Assembly (NCBI RefSeq): GCF_017114995.1
Contig: NZ_JABXKL010000004.1
Location: 1-64,000, forward strand
Direction of reading: 5' to 3'
From: Nostoc sp. NMS9
GTDB lineage: Bacteria; Cyanobacteriota; Cyanobacteriia; Cyanobacteriales; Nostocaceae
DNA length: 64,000 nucleotides
Translations under genes and position numbers: made by a program
Notes under the pieces: model-generated
Told to the model about the DNA's origin: nothing
Database searches by the model: none
Seen by the model: the letters and a program-made list of their open reading frames with translations, nothing else
Shown here: positions 57,124-64,000 of the stretch, piece by piece
Position numbering within the stretch: the first letter of the stretch is position 1
How the letters are laid out: every line of letters begins with the position of its first letter

Positions 57124-57495
57124 ATGGCCGTAATTTTATCAGAAAAAGCAGAATTTCATTTACGAGCATTCCTCAAAGGTTCCGCACCCGACGCTAATGG
57201 CGCAACTAAAGGTGTTCGCATCTCGGTAAAAGATGGTGGTTGCAGTGGCTATGAATATGCGATCGACATCACCAGCAAGCCCCAACCAGATGATTTAGTA
57301 AGTCAGCAAGGCAAAGTACTGGTTTACGTTGATGCCAAAAGTGCACCCTTATTAGACGGAGTTATCGTTGACTTCGTTGAGGGAGTAATGGAAAGCGGTT
57401 TTAAATTCATCAACCCCAATGCAACTGATACCTGCGGTTGTGGAAAGTCTTTTAAAACAGACGATGGTACGCCTACTGGTGTACCTTGCAGCTAA
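57124..57495 (+). CDS. hesB: HesB, A-type Fe-S carrier
   Basis: 123 residues of the IscA/ErpA family: VKDGGCSGYEYAIDI, the middle GVIVDFVEGVMESGFKFINPNA, and CGCGKSF, together providing the three conserved cysteines. It probably delivers Fe-S units to nitrogenase proteins. It is downstream of hesA, separated by a gtcattggtc/gacaaagga repeat spacer. Confidence 0.94.
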   Translation: MAVILSEKAEFHLRAFLKGSAPDANGATKGVRISVKDGGCSGYEYAIDITSKPQPDDLVSQQGKVLVYVDAKSAPLLDGVIVDFVEGVMESGFKFINPNATDTCGCGKSFKTDDGTPTGVPCS

Positions 57496-57729
57496 AGCTA
57501 ACATCATTTCGTTAGTGCTAAGTCAATTGTAGAGATTTTCCATAGACACACTCCGCAGAGTTTCAATGCCCTTGAAATAGCTTCTAGTTCGCGTTGCATC
57601 CCTTATCTCTATAAAGAAGCTGACTAAACTTAGCATCTCTGTAAAAAGAAGGGAAGCAAAAAGTAGGATAGGTTGCTCAGAAACTTCAGAAATTACACCA
57701 ACTGTATAACGTTTGAGGAGAATCGGAAA

Positions 57730-58029
57730 ATGGCTTCCTACCAAGTTAGATTAATCAACAAAAAAGAAGACATCGACACCACAATTGAAGTTGACGAAGA
57801 GACCACCATCTTAGAAGCAGCAGAAGAAAATGGTATTGAGTTGCCCTTTTCATGTCATGCAGGCTCTTGTTCTAGCTGTGTTGGTAAAGTTGTCGAAGGT
57901 GAAGTTAATCAAGACGATCAAAACTTTTTAGATGACGATCAGGTTTCTAAAGGATACGCTCTACTTTGTGTAACTTATCCTCGTTCTAATTGCACAATTA
58001 AGACACATCAAGAAGCATATCTAGTCTAA
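57730..58029 (+). CDS. fdxH: FdxH, heterocyst-type [2Fe-2S] ferredoxin
   Basis: 99 residues from ATG 57730, with TTTGAGGAG upstream; an upstream in-frame ATG at 57673 is not used. The plant-type cluster loop [12 protein letters not shown] plus a distant Cys in LLCVTYP bind one [2Fe-2S] centre. It donates electrons directly to NifH. Its length and the PYEV-like [14 protein letters not shown] start match FdxH rather than vegetative PetF. Confidence 0.94.
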   Translation: MASYQVRLINKKEDIDTTIEVDEETTILEAAEENGIELPFSCHAGSCSSCVGKVVEGEVNQDDQNFLDDDQVSKGYALLCVTYPRSNCTIKTHQEAYLV

Positions 58030-58037
58030 ATTACTAC

Positions 58038-58063
58038 TTTGGTTGCTGCCTTTAGCAACCAAA
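58038..58063 (+). terminator. Hairpin after fdxH
   Basis: The perfect stem tttggttgct / agcaaccaaa has a 6-nt loop and lies 8 bp after the fdxH stop. It lacks a T-run, so it may be a processing or attenuating structure. Confidence 0.5.
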
Positions 58064-58133
58064 TATAAGATAAAGGATGAAGGATGGAAATATACTTCCT
58101 TCTTCCTTTCACAATTCCTAATTTATAATTAAA

Positions 58134-58394
58134 ATGTTTACCCGCTTTAGTGTTACTGGCTGTTCATTAGAATTATTGAGAACAGGAGAGCGAGGAATCG
58201 TAGCTTTCTGTAAAAGTCAGGATGAAAAAATCTTGAAAAAACTTATATCAATAAGAATAGTAACAGGAACTTATATCACTTTAAAACAACACTTTCCCTC
58301 TTTAATTATCAATATTGAGAACATAGATTTTGTACTAGATTTAGCAAGTGCCCGAGCCATTTATGTTCGCGTTATTGATAATTCCATTAATTAG
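58134..58394 (+). CDS. feoA: FeoA-domain protein
   Basis: 86 residues. The SH3-like FeoA pattern includes FSVTGCSLELLRTGERGIVAFCKSQDEKILKKL, then FVLDLASARAIYVRVID. Small FeoA proteins commonly end heterocystous nif clusters after fdxH. It may tune iron supply; no feoB is adjacent. Confidence 0.7.
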   Translation: MFTRFSVTGCSLELLRTGERGIVAFCKSQDEKILKKLISIRIVTGTYITLKQHFPSLIINIENIDFVLDLASARAIYVRVIDNSIN

Positions 58395-58434
58395 CATTTA
58401 TATATAGCCTTACTTAATTATTTATGAAAAATCA

Positions 58435-58475
58435 AATACCCGACTTTTTAAATAAGTCGGGTATTAGATTTTCAA
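58435..58475. terminator. Strong hairpin terminator
   Basis: The stem aatacccgactt / aagtcgggtatt is followed by a T-rich stretch (agattttcaatt). It lies between the 3' ends of feoA and the convergent Mop gene and can end the nif transcript. Confidence 0.75.
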
Positions 58476-58606
58476 TTCTTAAAAATCTAATATGATTGCT
58501 GTAATTACGCTGGACTATGCTATTGCACTCTTTTGGTCACTAAATTATATAAATGCAATTTGATATGAAAAATAGAGTGGCTTGCAAAGGAGGCCAACTC
58601 TATTTT

Positions 58607-58816
58607 TCAATCAACAGCAACTATCACATCTGATGATTTAATCACGGCATGAGCGTGCTTACCTTCTACAAGTCCTAGTTTTTCTGCTGATGATTTTGTG
58701 ATGATTGACACTAGCTCTACTCCTGGTGCTAGTTCTAAAATTACCTCGGTATTAACTGAACCATGTACAACTTTTTTGACAGTACCCTTAAGAGAATTAC
58801 GAGCGCTAATTTCCAT
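58607..58816 (-). CDS. Molybdate-binding Mop-domain protein
   Basis: 69 residues, a single Mop (molbindin) domain: ISARNSLKGTVKKVVHGSVNTEVILEL, LVSIITKSSAEKLGLVEGKHAHAVIKSSDVIVAVD. It oligomerises to bind molybdate and would buffer Mo for FeMo-co. It is convergent with feoA. Confidence 0.92.
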   Translation of the reverse strand: MEISARNSLKGTVKKVVHGSVNTEVILELAPGVELVSIITKSSAEKLGLVEGKHAHAVIKSSDVIVAVD

Positions 58817-59119
58817 GTTTTTACTTTGCCAACTTTAACTATTTATACTTTAGTAAGTTTTGATTTTAAAACTAGTTTTTTTTAAGATATCTTAATGATT
58901 TTGAAATAATTCTCATTTACTTAACGGTGGTACATCTGCTTGATGAGCATTACAAAAATGCGCGGCCATTTGCTACAAAAAGCAGGATAAGACAATTTCA
59001 AAAAACTAATATTGATGGTAATATCCATCAATTTAACATAGCTAATTATTATGTATAAATACTGAGGTTATAACGTATTTTAGTATTTATAATAACTAGA
59101 ATAAAAAGAGGTTATTATT

Positions 59120-59977
59120 GTGCAGCATCGAGTTAATACAACAAGGCAAAATCTATTTTTTGAACACTTAAATCCAGGTGTAGGCGTAGGATTTCCTATT
59201 CCTAAAGACTGGTTGCCAATCACAAGTTTTCCCTTACTAATTATAGTAGGTATGACTGGCGTGGGAAAAAGCACAATCACAAAAGCTTTGGCTGAAGAAG
59301 GCTTGGATTTTACACTTTTACCTAATCGTCGTGTTTTAACCGAACGTGTAATAATTGCACCAATGTTAAAAATGCAAGAGAAACTCATGCAGCCTCATTG
59401 CCGGATTAAACGCCTAACTTATACTCGTCTTTATCGAGAATACTTCCCTGGTGGAATGGGTCACATTTTAGCTTCGCTACACATCAATCGACAACAAGTC
59501 AACTCTATGTTAGTTTTTGATAGTTTGCGTGGTGAAAATGAGGTTAGCTATGCAGCTAAGGCTTTAAAAAATGCTAAATTCGTAATGTTGACTGCACCAA
59601 ATACAGTACGTTTAGAAAGACTTTTGAAACGTCATGATTCTTTTGATTGGATTGCTAGTCAAGAGTTAGATGATAATAAGCAAACTATCCCAGAAGCACT
59701 GACGAATTTTGCTAGTTTGGGCGTACCAGAGGCTTCTGCTTATTTTACTCCTCAAGAAGAACAAGAAATCTTAGAACTTGTAAGCAAACAAGTTGTCACA
59801 GGTGTAGAATTGCGGGACAAACTAAAAATATTTGTCGAAGAGAGTCAAAACTATGATTCAGTTCCTACGAAACAGATTTTAGAGGCGATGGATACAAGCG
59901 ATCGCTCTCTTATAATTGATACTATAGTCAGTCCCCAAGAATCAGCTAAAGCAATTATTTCTCAATTATGCAAATAA
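59120..59977 (+). CDS. P-loop NTPase of the nif region
   Basis: 285 residues from GTG. It shows the Walker A VGMTGVGKSTITKAL, a LLPNRRVLTERVIIAPMLKMQ block, FPGGMGHILASLHI, and a Walker-B-like MLVFDSLRGENEV; the fold resembles small-molecule kinases. Cyanobacterial nif regions carry such genes, but I do not recognise a named family. It ends directly before a nifV-like remnant. Confidence 0.75.
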   Translation: MQHRVNTTRQNLFFEHLNPGVGVGFPIPKDWLPITSFPLLIIVGMTGVGKSTITKALAEEGLDFTLLPNRRVLTERVIIAPMLKMQEKLMQPHCRIKRLTYTRLYREYFPGGMGHILASLHINRQQVNSMLVFDSLRGENEVSYAAKALKNAKFVMLTAPNTVRLERLLKRHDSFDWIASQELDDNKQTIPEALTNFASLGVPEASAYFTPQEEQEILELVSKQVVTGVELRDKLKIFVEESQNYDSVPTKQILEAMDTSDRSLIIDTIVSPQESAKAIISQLCK

Positions 59978-59981
59978 CTCT

Positions 59982-60212
59982 GAGACTTATGAAGCTATTA
60001 ATCCCCGGAGTTTTGGTGTAACGCGCTCAATTTTAATCAATCATAAATTGGCTGGAAAACAGGCGGTTAATCACCGAGCTAATGAATTAGGACTTTCATT
60101 TAATTTATCCCAGCTTAAAGATATTACCAATATGTTGAAAACTTTAGCTGATAAACAAAGTCTTACTCTCAAAGATGTAGACAATATTTTATCTTCTTAT
60201 CATTGCCAGTAA
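59982..60212 (+). pseudogene. nifV: 3' remnant of a nifV-like (homocitrate synthase) gene
   Basis: The frame reads TYEAINPRSFGVTRSILINH, then KLAGKQAVNHRANELGLSFNL, KDITNMLKTLADKQSLTLKDVDNIL, then stop at 60210. This matches the C-terminal end of NifV/LeuA-type synthases (YEAI-P-SFG...HSG-HAL...ELG), but the G-K-H-S-G core is altered to INHKLAG. No catalytic domain remains upstream. Homocitrate is part of FeMo-co, so an intact nifV must be elsewhere. Confidence 0.6.
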
Positions 60213-60519
60213 ATTTAGATTTCCGACTTCTTGAAGAAATCAGGGATTTAAATTCACCTTTTTATCATTAATATATTTTATCAAGCAAAACTGTAATAAT
60301 TACTGCTTTTAGATGACTTTTCAAACTTTTTTAAGAAAAATATCTGGTGATCTTTATAAATGATTCATAATTTAAACTTATCAAGCTGGTAGCATATATG
60401 TAAGTTTAAATAATTTAGATAATATTTTTTAAATAATGGTAGGTATTGCTCACCATTCTGTTTGCCAAGCAAATTTATATTAGTAAATTGGCACAAATAA
60501 AGTTAACTAAGGAATACTG
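60213..60519. other. AT-rich spacer
   Basis: About 300 bp, very AT-rich, with no gene. The ankyrin gene start has a weak AAGGAA site. Confidence 0.5.
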
Positions 60520-61008
60520 ATGAATCGAACCAATAGTCAAAATTTGAGTGAAGGAACAACCCAATGGCTAATAACAAAAGGCTATAATCCTAGCAATTTA
60601 AATCAGCTAGGTGAAAATGGCGATACAGCTTTAATGAAAGCGACAAGAGAAGGAGTTTATACAGTCGTCAAAGAACTAATTGATGCAGGTGCGGATATCA
60701 ATGCTCAAAATAGCGATCGCAACAATGCTTTGTGGTTTGCTTGTTTTGGTAATCACTATGATTTAATTGATTTACTGCTGGCTCACAACATTAACATTAA
60801 CAACCAAAATGAGAACGGTGCAACTGTTTTAATGTACGCAGCATCAGCCGGAAAGACAGAAGTCGTCAAGTTACTTTTACAACATTATCCTAATTTATAT
60901 TTAAAAAACTTAGACGATTATAAAGCGATAGATTTTGCTAGCAATGTAGAAGTATTAAGGATAATTAAAAATGCCATCAAGTCAGATATCGAGCAAAGCC
61001 TATCATGA
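60520..61008 (+). CDS. Ankyrin-repeat protein
   Basis: 162 residues with about four ankyrin repeats: NGDTALMKATREGVYTVVKELIDAGADIN, NNALWFACFGNHYDLIDLLLAHNININ, and NGATVLMYAASAGKTEVVKLLLQHYP. It is a protein-binding scaffold. It overlaps the SagB-type gene by 38 bp, so the two are produced together; in relatives a similar gene set lies near hupW. Confidence 0.9.
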   Translation: MNRTNSQNLSEGTTQWLITKGYNPSNLNQLGENGDTALMKATREGVYTVVKELIDAGADINAQNSDRNNALWFACFGNHYDLIDLLLAHNININNQNENGATVLMYAASAGKTEVVKLLLQHYPNLYLKNLDDYKAIDFASNVEVLRIIKNAIKSDIEQSLS

Positions 61009-62257
61009 CGCTACCAAGCATTCTTACTTATCGGTACAAATTGATCCAAATTATGTAGATGCTTCAACACAGCCATCTTCATTTAAAGTTTATCCCAAGT
61101 TTTATCGGAGAGTGAAATTAAATCTCAATAATCCTGTTCATGCTTTTATCTCATTAACCAGTGCGATAACCCTAGAAAAAGTATATAAAGATGGTCCATT
61201 AAAATTACGGGTGAATCCATCAGCAGGCGCTCTGTATCCTACAGAAGTTTACGTACAGGTTCGCGGTATTGAGGGAATAATAGATGGTATATACCATCTA
61301 GAAGTTGAGAATAATTGTCTAACTCTCATCTATGAATTAATTGATGATGGGTTAGAAAATTATATTATACCTGGTAAAAGTATCAACGGATTCATCTTTT
61401 TAATTAGTTGTGTTTATTATAGGTCTAGCTGGAAATATCAAAATAGGAGCATAAGATATTGCTTCTTAGATAGCGGACACCATTTAGGTGCGTTCGCAGC
61501 TTCAGCTTATCTCCATAAGAAAGATATACAACTAGTTTTTGACTTTGATAAACTTGCGCTCAATTCTGATTTGGGTTTTGAGAATAAGGAGTTTATTACT
61601 GGTTGTGCGGTGTCAGGAGAAATACAAGACAAGAAAATCAGGCGCTTAAGGCTGAAAGTTCCTTTTGTCTGTGGTACTGATTATTTTGAAGCTAATCAAT
61701 TTATCGAAGATGCCTATCAAGCAACTGCTCTACAAAAGAGTCGCCAGCAAAAATTAGAGTATCCTCAATTTGATTTTGATCGGGATAAATTTTATCAAAC
61801 TGTTTGGGATAGACGTTCTATTAGACGTTTCCGGAAAGAGGCTATTTCTCAAGAAGATTATTTATATGTAATGCAACAACTTCAGCAGTCAATACCGACA
61901 GAAAATTATGAGGAAATAGAAATTTATTCAGTGGTGCATCGGGTAGAAGGAATGATACCTGGGTTATATAGAGGTACACATCTGGTTAAAACGGGTAATT
62001 TTAGTGAAAAGACAGGTTACTTATGTATTAATCAGGCTATTGCAAAAGATAGCACTGTAACTTTATTTTTTGTGTCAGATTATTTAAATTATCAAACTGC
62101 TATGCAAATAGCTGGTTTTCTCGGACAAAGACTTTATTTAACTAGTAATTATTTGGGAATTCAATGTAGTGGGATTGGTGCTTATTATGATGACGAAACC
62201 CAAGAATTATTAGATACAAATAAAGATGTACTTTATGGAATGGTGATTGGAATATAA
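60971..62257 (+). CDS. SagB-type nitroreductase/dehydrogenase
   Basis: 428 residues made of two nitroreductase-like halves. The first (LRVNPSAGALYPTEVYVQVRGIEG, DGIYHLEVENNCL, SGHHLGAFAASAYL) and the second (TVWDRRSIRRFRKEAISQEDY, GMIPGLYRGTHLVK, GQRLYLTSNYLGIQCSGIGAYY) resemble SagB enzymes that use FMN, best known for azoline oxidation in peptide natural products. No cyclodehydratase or precursor peptide is adjacent. The role beside nif/hup genes is unknown. Confidence 0.87.
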   Translation: MPSSQISSKAYHDATKHSYLSVQIDPNYVDASTQPSSFKVYPKFYRRVKLNLNNPVHAFISLTSAITLEKVYKDGPLKLRVNPSAGALYPTEVYVQVRGIEGIIDGIYHLEVENNCLTLIYELIDDGLENYIIPGKSINGFIFLISCVYYRSSWKYQNRSIRYCFLDSGHHLGAFAASAYLHKKDIQLVFDFDKLALNSDLGFENKEFITGCAVSGEIQDKKIRRLRLKVPFVCGTDYFEANQFIEDAYQATALQKSRQQKLEYPQFDFDRDKFYQTVWDRRSIRRFRKEAISQEDYLYVMQQLQQSIPTENYEEIEIYSVVHRVEGMIPGLYRGTHLVKTGNFSEKTGYLCINQAIAKDSTVTLFFVSDYLNYQTAMQIAGFLGQRLYLTSNYLGIQCSGIGAYYDDETQELLDTNKDVLYGMVIGI

Positions 62258-62274
62258 GCAGGAAGCTCAACGAG

Positions 62275-62649
62275 ATGGCTAGAAAGATGTATTACTTCAA
62301 TGGTGATGACTCACATCCAATACAACCGACATCTGCGGATATTATACTGCGGCAACAACTAGAGGATTCTATTAGCAGATACTTTTATGATGCGTGCGAT
62401 CGCACCATTCAAAATCTTCTGTCTGATTGTCGGTGGTATGTCACAACCCATGCTAATGCTCTGACATTGGTAATTGAATGTCCCGATCAAGTTATTAATT
62501 GGCGTGTTTTACAAAAAATTGTGCCGATGGGGACATTGCTACATGGAATTGTTGACAGTGCGAAAATCCGTGTTTGTCCGCCAGAAAGTCAAGGCGTACC
62601 TTTTGAAATGAGGGTAGATGAACTTTCTGTTTATCGGGATTGGGCATAA
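62275..62649 (+). CDS. Hypothetical protein before hupW
   Basis: 124 residues: KMYYFNGDDSHPIQPTSADI, YFYDACDRTIQNLLSDCRWYV, and FEMRVDELSVYRDWA. It is small, soluble and cysteine-poor. It follows the SagB gene by 17 bp in the same direction, likely one transcript. I do not recognise the family. Confidence 0.65.
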   Translation: MARKMYYFNGDDSHPIQPTSADIILRQQLEDSISRYFYDACDRTIQNLLSDCRWYVTTHANALTLVIECPDQVINWRVLQKIVPMGTLLHGIVDSAKIRVCPPESQGVPFEMRVDELSVYRDWA

Positions 62650-62674
62650 GAGAAAAGTTAGGAGTTAAAATTTT

Positions 62675-63145
62675 TTACTTATTCTTCTGACTGATAAGTG
62701 CAGCTACCTCTTCAAAAACCAAATCAGCAGAATCTTTGACAACAGGACTTAACTCTAGTCCCAAACTAAGATTTGCCGCCTCAATTAAATAAACTGTGAC
62801 ATCTTCGGGAAAATCATTTTGAAAGATTTTCCGTCCAGCGGCTAAAGCATTATCCCAACGAAAATCGTGCAAGTTATAACTAGGTTCTGGCAAAGCTTCC
62901 AGTTCTTTTCCTGGAACTTTAAACACAGCACCCGGTTCAGAACCAGTTGAACTTGCATCAATAATTACTAATTGCTTACTACCTCTAGCTTGAAACATTA
63001 CTTCCATCCCTGCGGTGCCACAGTCATAAACTTGCACGTTAGGGTGAGGGTTTTCAGCTAGATATTTTTGTAAGCGTTGAGCAATGATTACGCCTACTGC
63101 GTCGTCATTGCGATTGAGATTGCCGCAACCAATAATAGTTAGCAT
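62675..63145 (-). CDS. hupW: HupW, uptake hydrogenase maturation protease
   Basis: 156 residues of the HyaD/HybD family: TIIGCGNLNRNDDAVGVIIAQRL, YDCGTAGMEVMFQARG, LVIIDASSTGSEPG, and HDFRWDNALA. The conserved Asp in NRNDDAVG and the DAS/HDFRW motifs fit Ni-binding endopeptidases that cleave the C-terminus of HupL, needed for H2 recycling beside nitrogenase. Convergent with the unknown gene. Confidence 0.93.
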   Translation of the reverse strand: MLTIIGCGNLNRNDDAVGVIIAQRLQKYLAENPHPNVQVYDCGTAGMEVMFQARGSKQLVIIDASSTGSEPGAVFKVPGKELEALPEPSYNLHDFRWDNALAAGRKIFQNDFPEDVTVYLIEAANLSLGLELSPVVKDSADLVFEEVAALISQKNK

Positions 63146-63306
63146 TTGTTAATTAATTTTTTATAAGAACCCAGTATCTCAATGCGCCCAAAAATCATCT
63201 CGCGCAGCTTGATATTCAAAATTTTTTACGTTAGTGTCTCGATCTGCCACTAGAGTGATTGCATGAAGTAGAATAAGTCAAAGTAATTCTTCCTTTTGTC
63301 AATTAT

Positions 63307-63582
63307 ATGGATACTTTGACTACAGATAGGCAGACATTAATTGAGGCAATTAATGCTCTCCCAGATGAAAAACTAATTGAACTGGCAAACTTTGTTGAAT
63401 ATCTTCAATATAAATCGATAAGGCAAAAAGAAGTAAACAATCATGGGTCTTCTTTTCTAATGTCTATTGCAGGATTAGGAGCTTCTGCGGAAACTGATGT
63501 CTCAGAACAAGATGAAGATATATTAAAAAACGAGATTGATTTTGTACGTGGTTGGGGTCTAAAAGTAGACGATTGTACATGA
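63307..63582 (+). CDS. DUF2281-type antitoxin
   Basis: 91 residues: TLIEAINALPDEKLIELANFVEYLQYKS followed by a low-complexity linker and an acidic tail (EQDEDILKNEIDFVRGWG). It pairs with the overlapping PIN toxin gene (ATGA overlap), forming a VapBC-like module. Confidence 0.82.
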   Translation: MDTLTTDRQTLIEAINALPDEKLIELANFVEYLQYKSIRQKEVNNHGSSFLMSIAGLGASAETDVSEQDEDILKNEIDFVRGWGLKVDDCT

Positions 63583-63992
63583 CAGCAATCCTAGATACAA
63601 GTTTCTTATTTGCACTTACCGATAAGAGCGATTGCAATCACTCTCGTGTTTTTAATGTCGCAAAGACGTCGAGTGAACCATTAATTTTACCAACCTCTGT
63701 CCTTCCCGAAGTTTGCTATCTAATTTCGTCTAGACTTGGGCATTCTGTGATGCGTCATTTTTTGATTGAACTTGCTGCTAGCGATATTCGACTGGAATCA
63801 ATTCACTTTGAAGATTTAGAGCGAGTTAATGAAATTCTGGAACAGTATGCTGATAGTAAGCTTGACTTTACAGATGCAACGATTATTGCACTTGCAGAAA
63901 GAGATAACATCACTCGCATCTTGACGCTTGACTGTTGTGACTTTGGTTTTGTTCGTCCGAGACACTGTGATTATTTCGAGTTATTGCCATAA
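63579..63992 (+). CDS. PIN-domain toxin (VapC-like)
   Basis: 137 residues from ATG 63579: AILDTSFLFALTDKSDCNH (first Asp), LPTSVLPEVCYLIS (Glu), KLDFTDATIIALAERDNITRILTLD (Asp pair). This is a full set of acidic residues for a Mg-dependent ribonuclease. It is coupled to the DUF2281 gene. It ends close to the window edge but is complete. Confidence 0.85.
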   Translation: MTAILDTSFLFALTDKSDCNHSRVFNVAKTSSEPLILPTSVLPEVCYLISSRLGHSVMRHFLIELAASDIRLESIHFEDLERVNEILEQYADSKLDFTDATIIALAERDNITRILTLDCCDFGFVRPRHCDYFELLP

Positions 63993-64000
63993 TCTGCAAA

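Overview
The window is a chromosomal segment of a heterocyst-forming cyanobacterium (Nostocales). The evidence is a complete cyanobacterial-type Mo-nitrogenase cluster, a nifD gene split by a XisA-type excision element, a cyanoglobin gene between nifU and nifH, the hesA-hesB-fdxH tail, many GCGATCGC (HIP1) octamers, and heptanucleotide-type repeats (GGGAATA...) between genes. The genus is inference; the layout resembles Nostoc and its relatives.

Positions 1-13,800 are a decayed accessory region. It holds a WD40 Ser/Thr kinase, an HNH nuclease gene broken by a 198-bp MITE-like insertion, an intact RelB/RelE-type toxin-antitoxin pair and a dead copy of it, DUF6888/DUF6887 and HicB-type genes, a truncated NACHT NTPase, a Phd antitoxin beside a broken PIN toxin, a PQQ-type sugar dehydrogenase, a quinone oxidoreductase and its decayed copy, a nonsense-mutated xisH next to an intact xisI, and a nonsense-mutated Uma2 gene.

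Positions 14,900-22,550 carry nifB-fdxN-nifS-nifU-glbN-nifH and the first 451 codons of nifD. At 22,541 nifD is interrupted inside GGATTACTCCG. The same 11-mer recurs at 49,213, where the last 52 codons of nifD resume in frame, followed by nifK. The intervening 26,672 bp is a nifD excision element. Beside its right end is xisA, whose conserved 5' extension is shifted out of frame by a 4-bp insertion. Cargo includes a Type II-like restriction-modification pair, PPK2, a slipin-like protein, an NYN protein, two abutting CCA-encoding tRNAs with CAU anticodons, TraX, a second nifE gene, a Trypco1 plus trypsin-like protease pair, a chitosanase-like SH3 protein, a histidine kinase, two related nuclease-fold proteins, Uma2 and a DUF433/DUF5615 pair.

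Positions 49,200-58,400 run nifD(3')-nifK-(Mo-nitrogenase C-terminal family gene)-nifE-nifN-nifX-DUF269-DUF683-nifW-hesA-hesB-fdxH-feoA. A short repeat insertion flanked by 20-bp direct repeats separates nifE from nifN. From 58,600 to 63,150 come a molybdate-binding Mop gene, a P-loop gene, the remnant of a nifV-like 3' end, an ankyrin gene, a SagB-type nitroreductase gene, a small unknown gene and the uptake hydrogenase protease gene hupW. The window ends with a DUF2281/PIN toxin-antitoxin pair.

Together the nif genes supply the metal-cluster assembly proteins (NifB, NifS, NifU, NifE, NifN, NifX), the enzyme (NifH, NifD, NifK) and electron donors (FdxN, FdxH). NifD can only be complete after XisA-mediated excision in differentiating cells. 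The most unusual item is the nifE paralogue carried on the DNA that is removed when nitrogenase is switched on.
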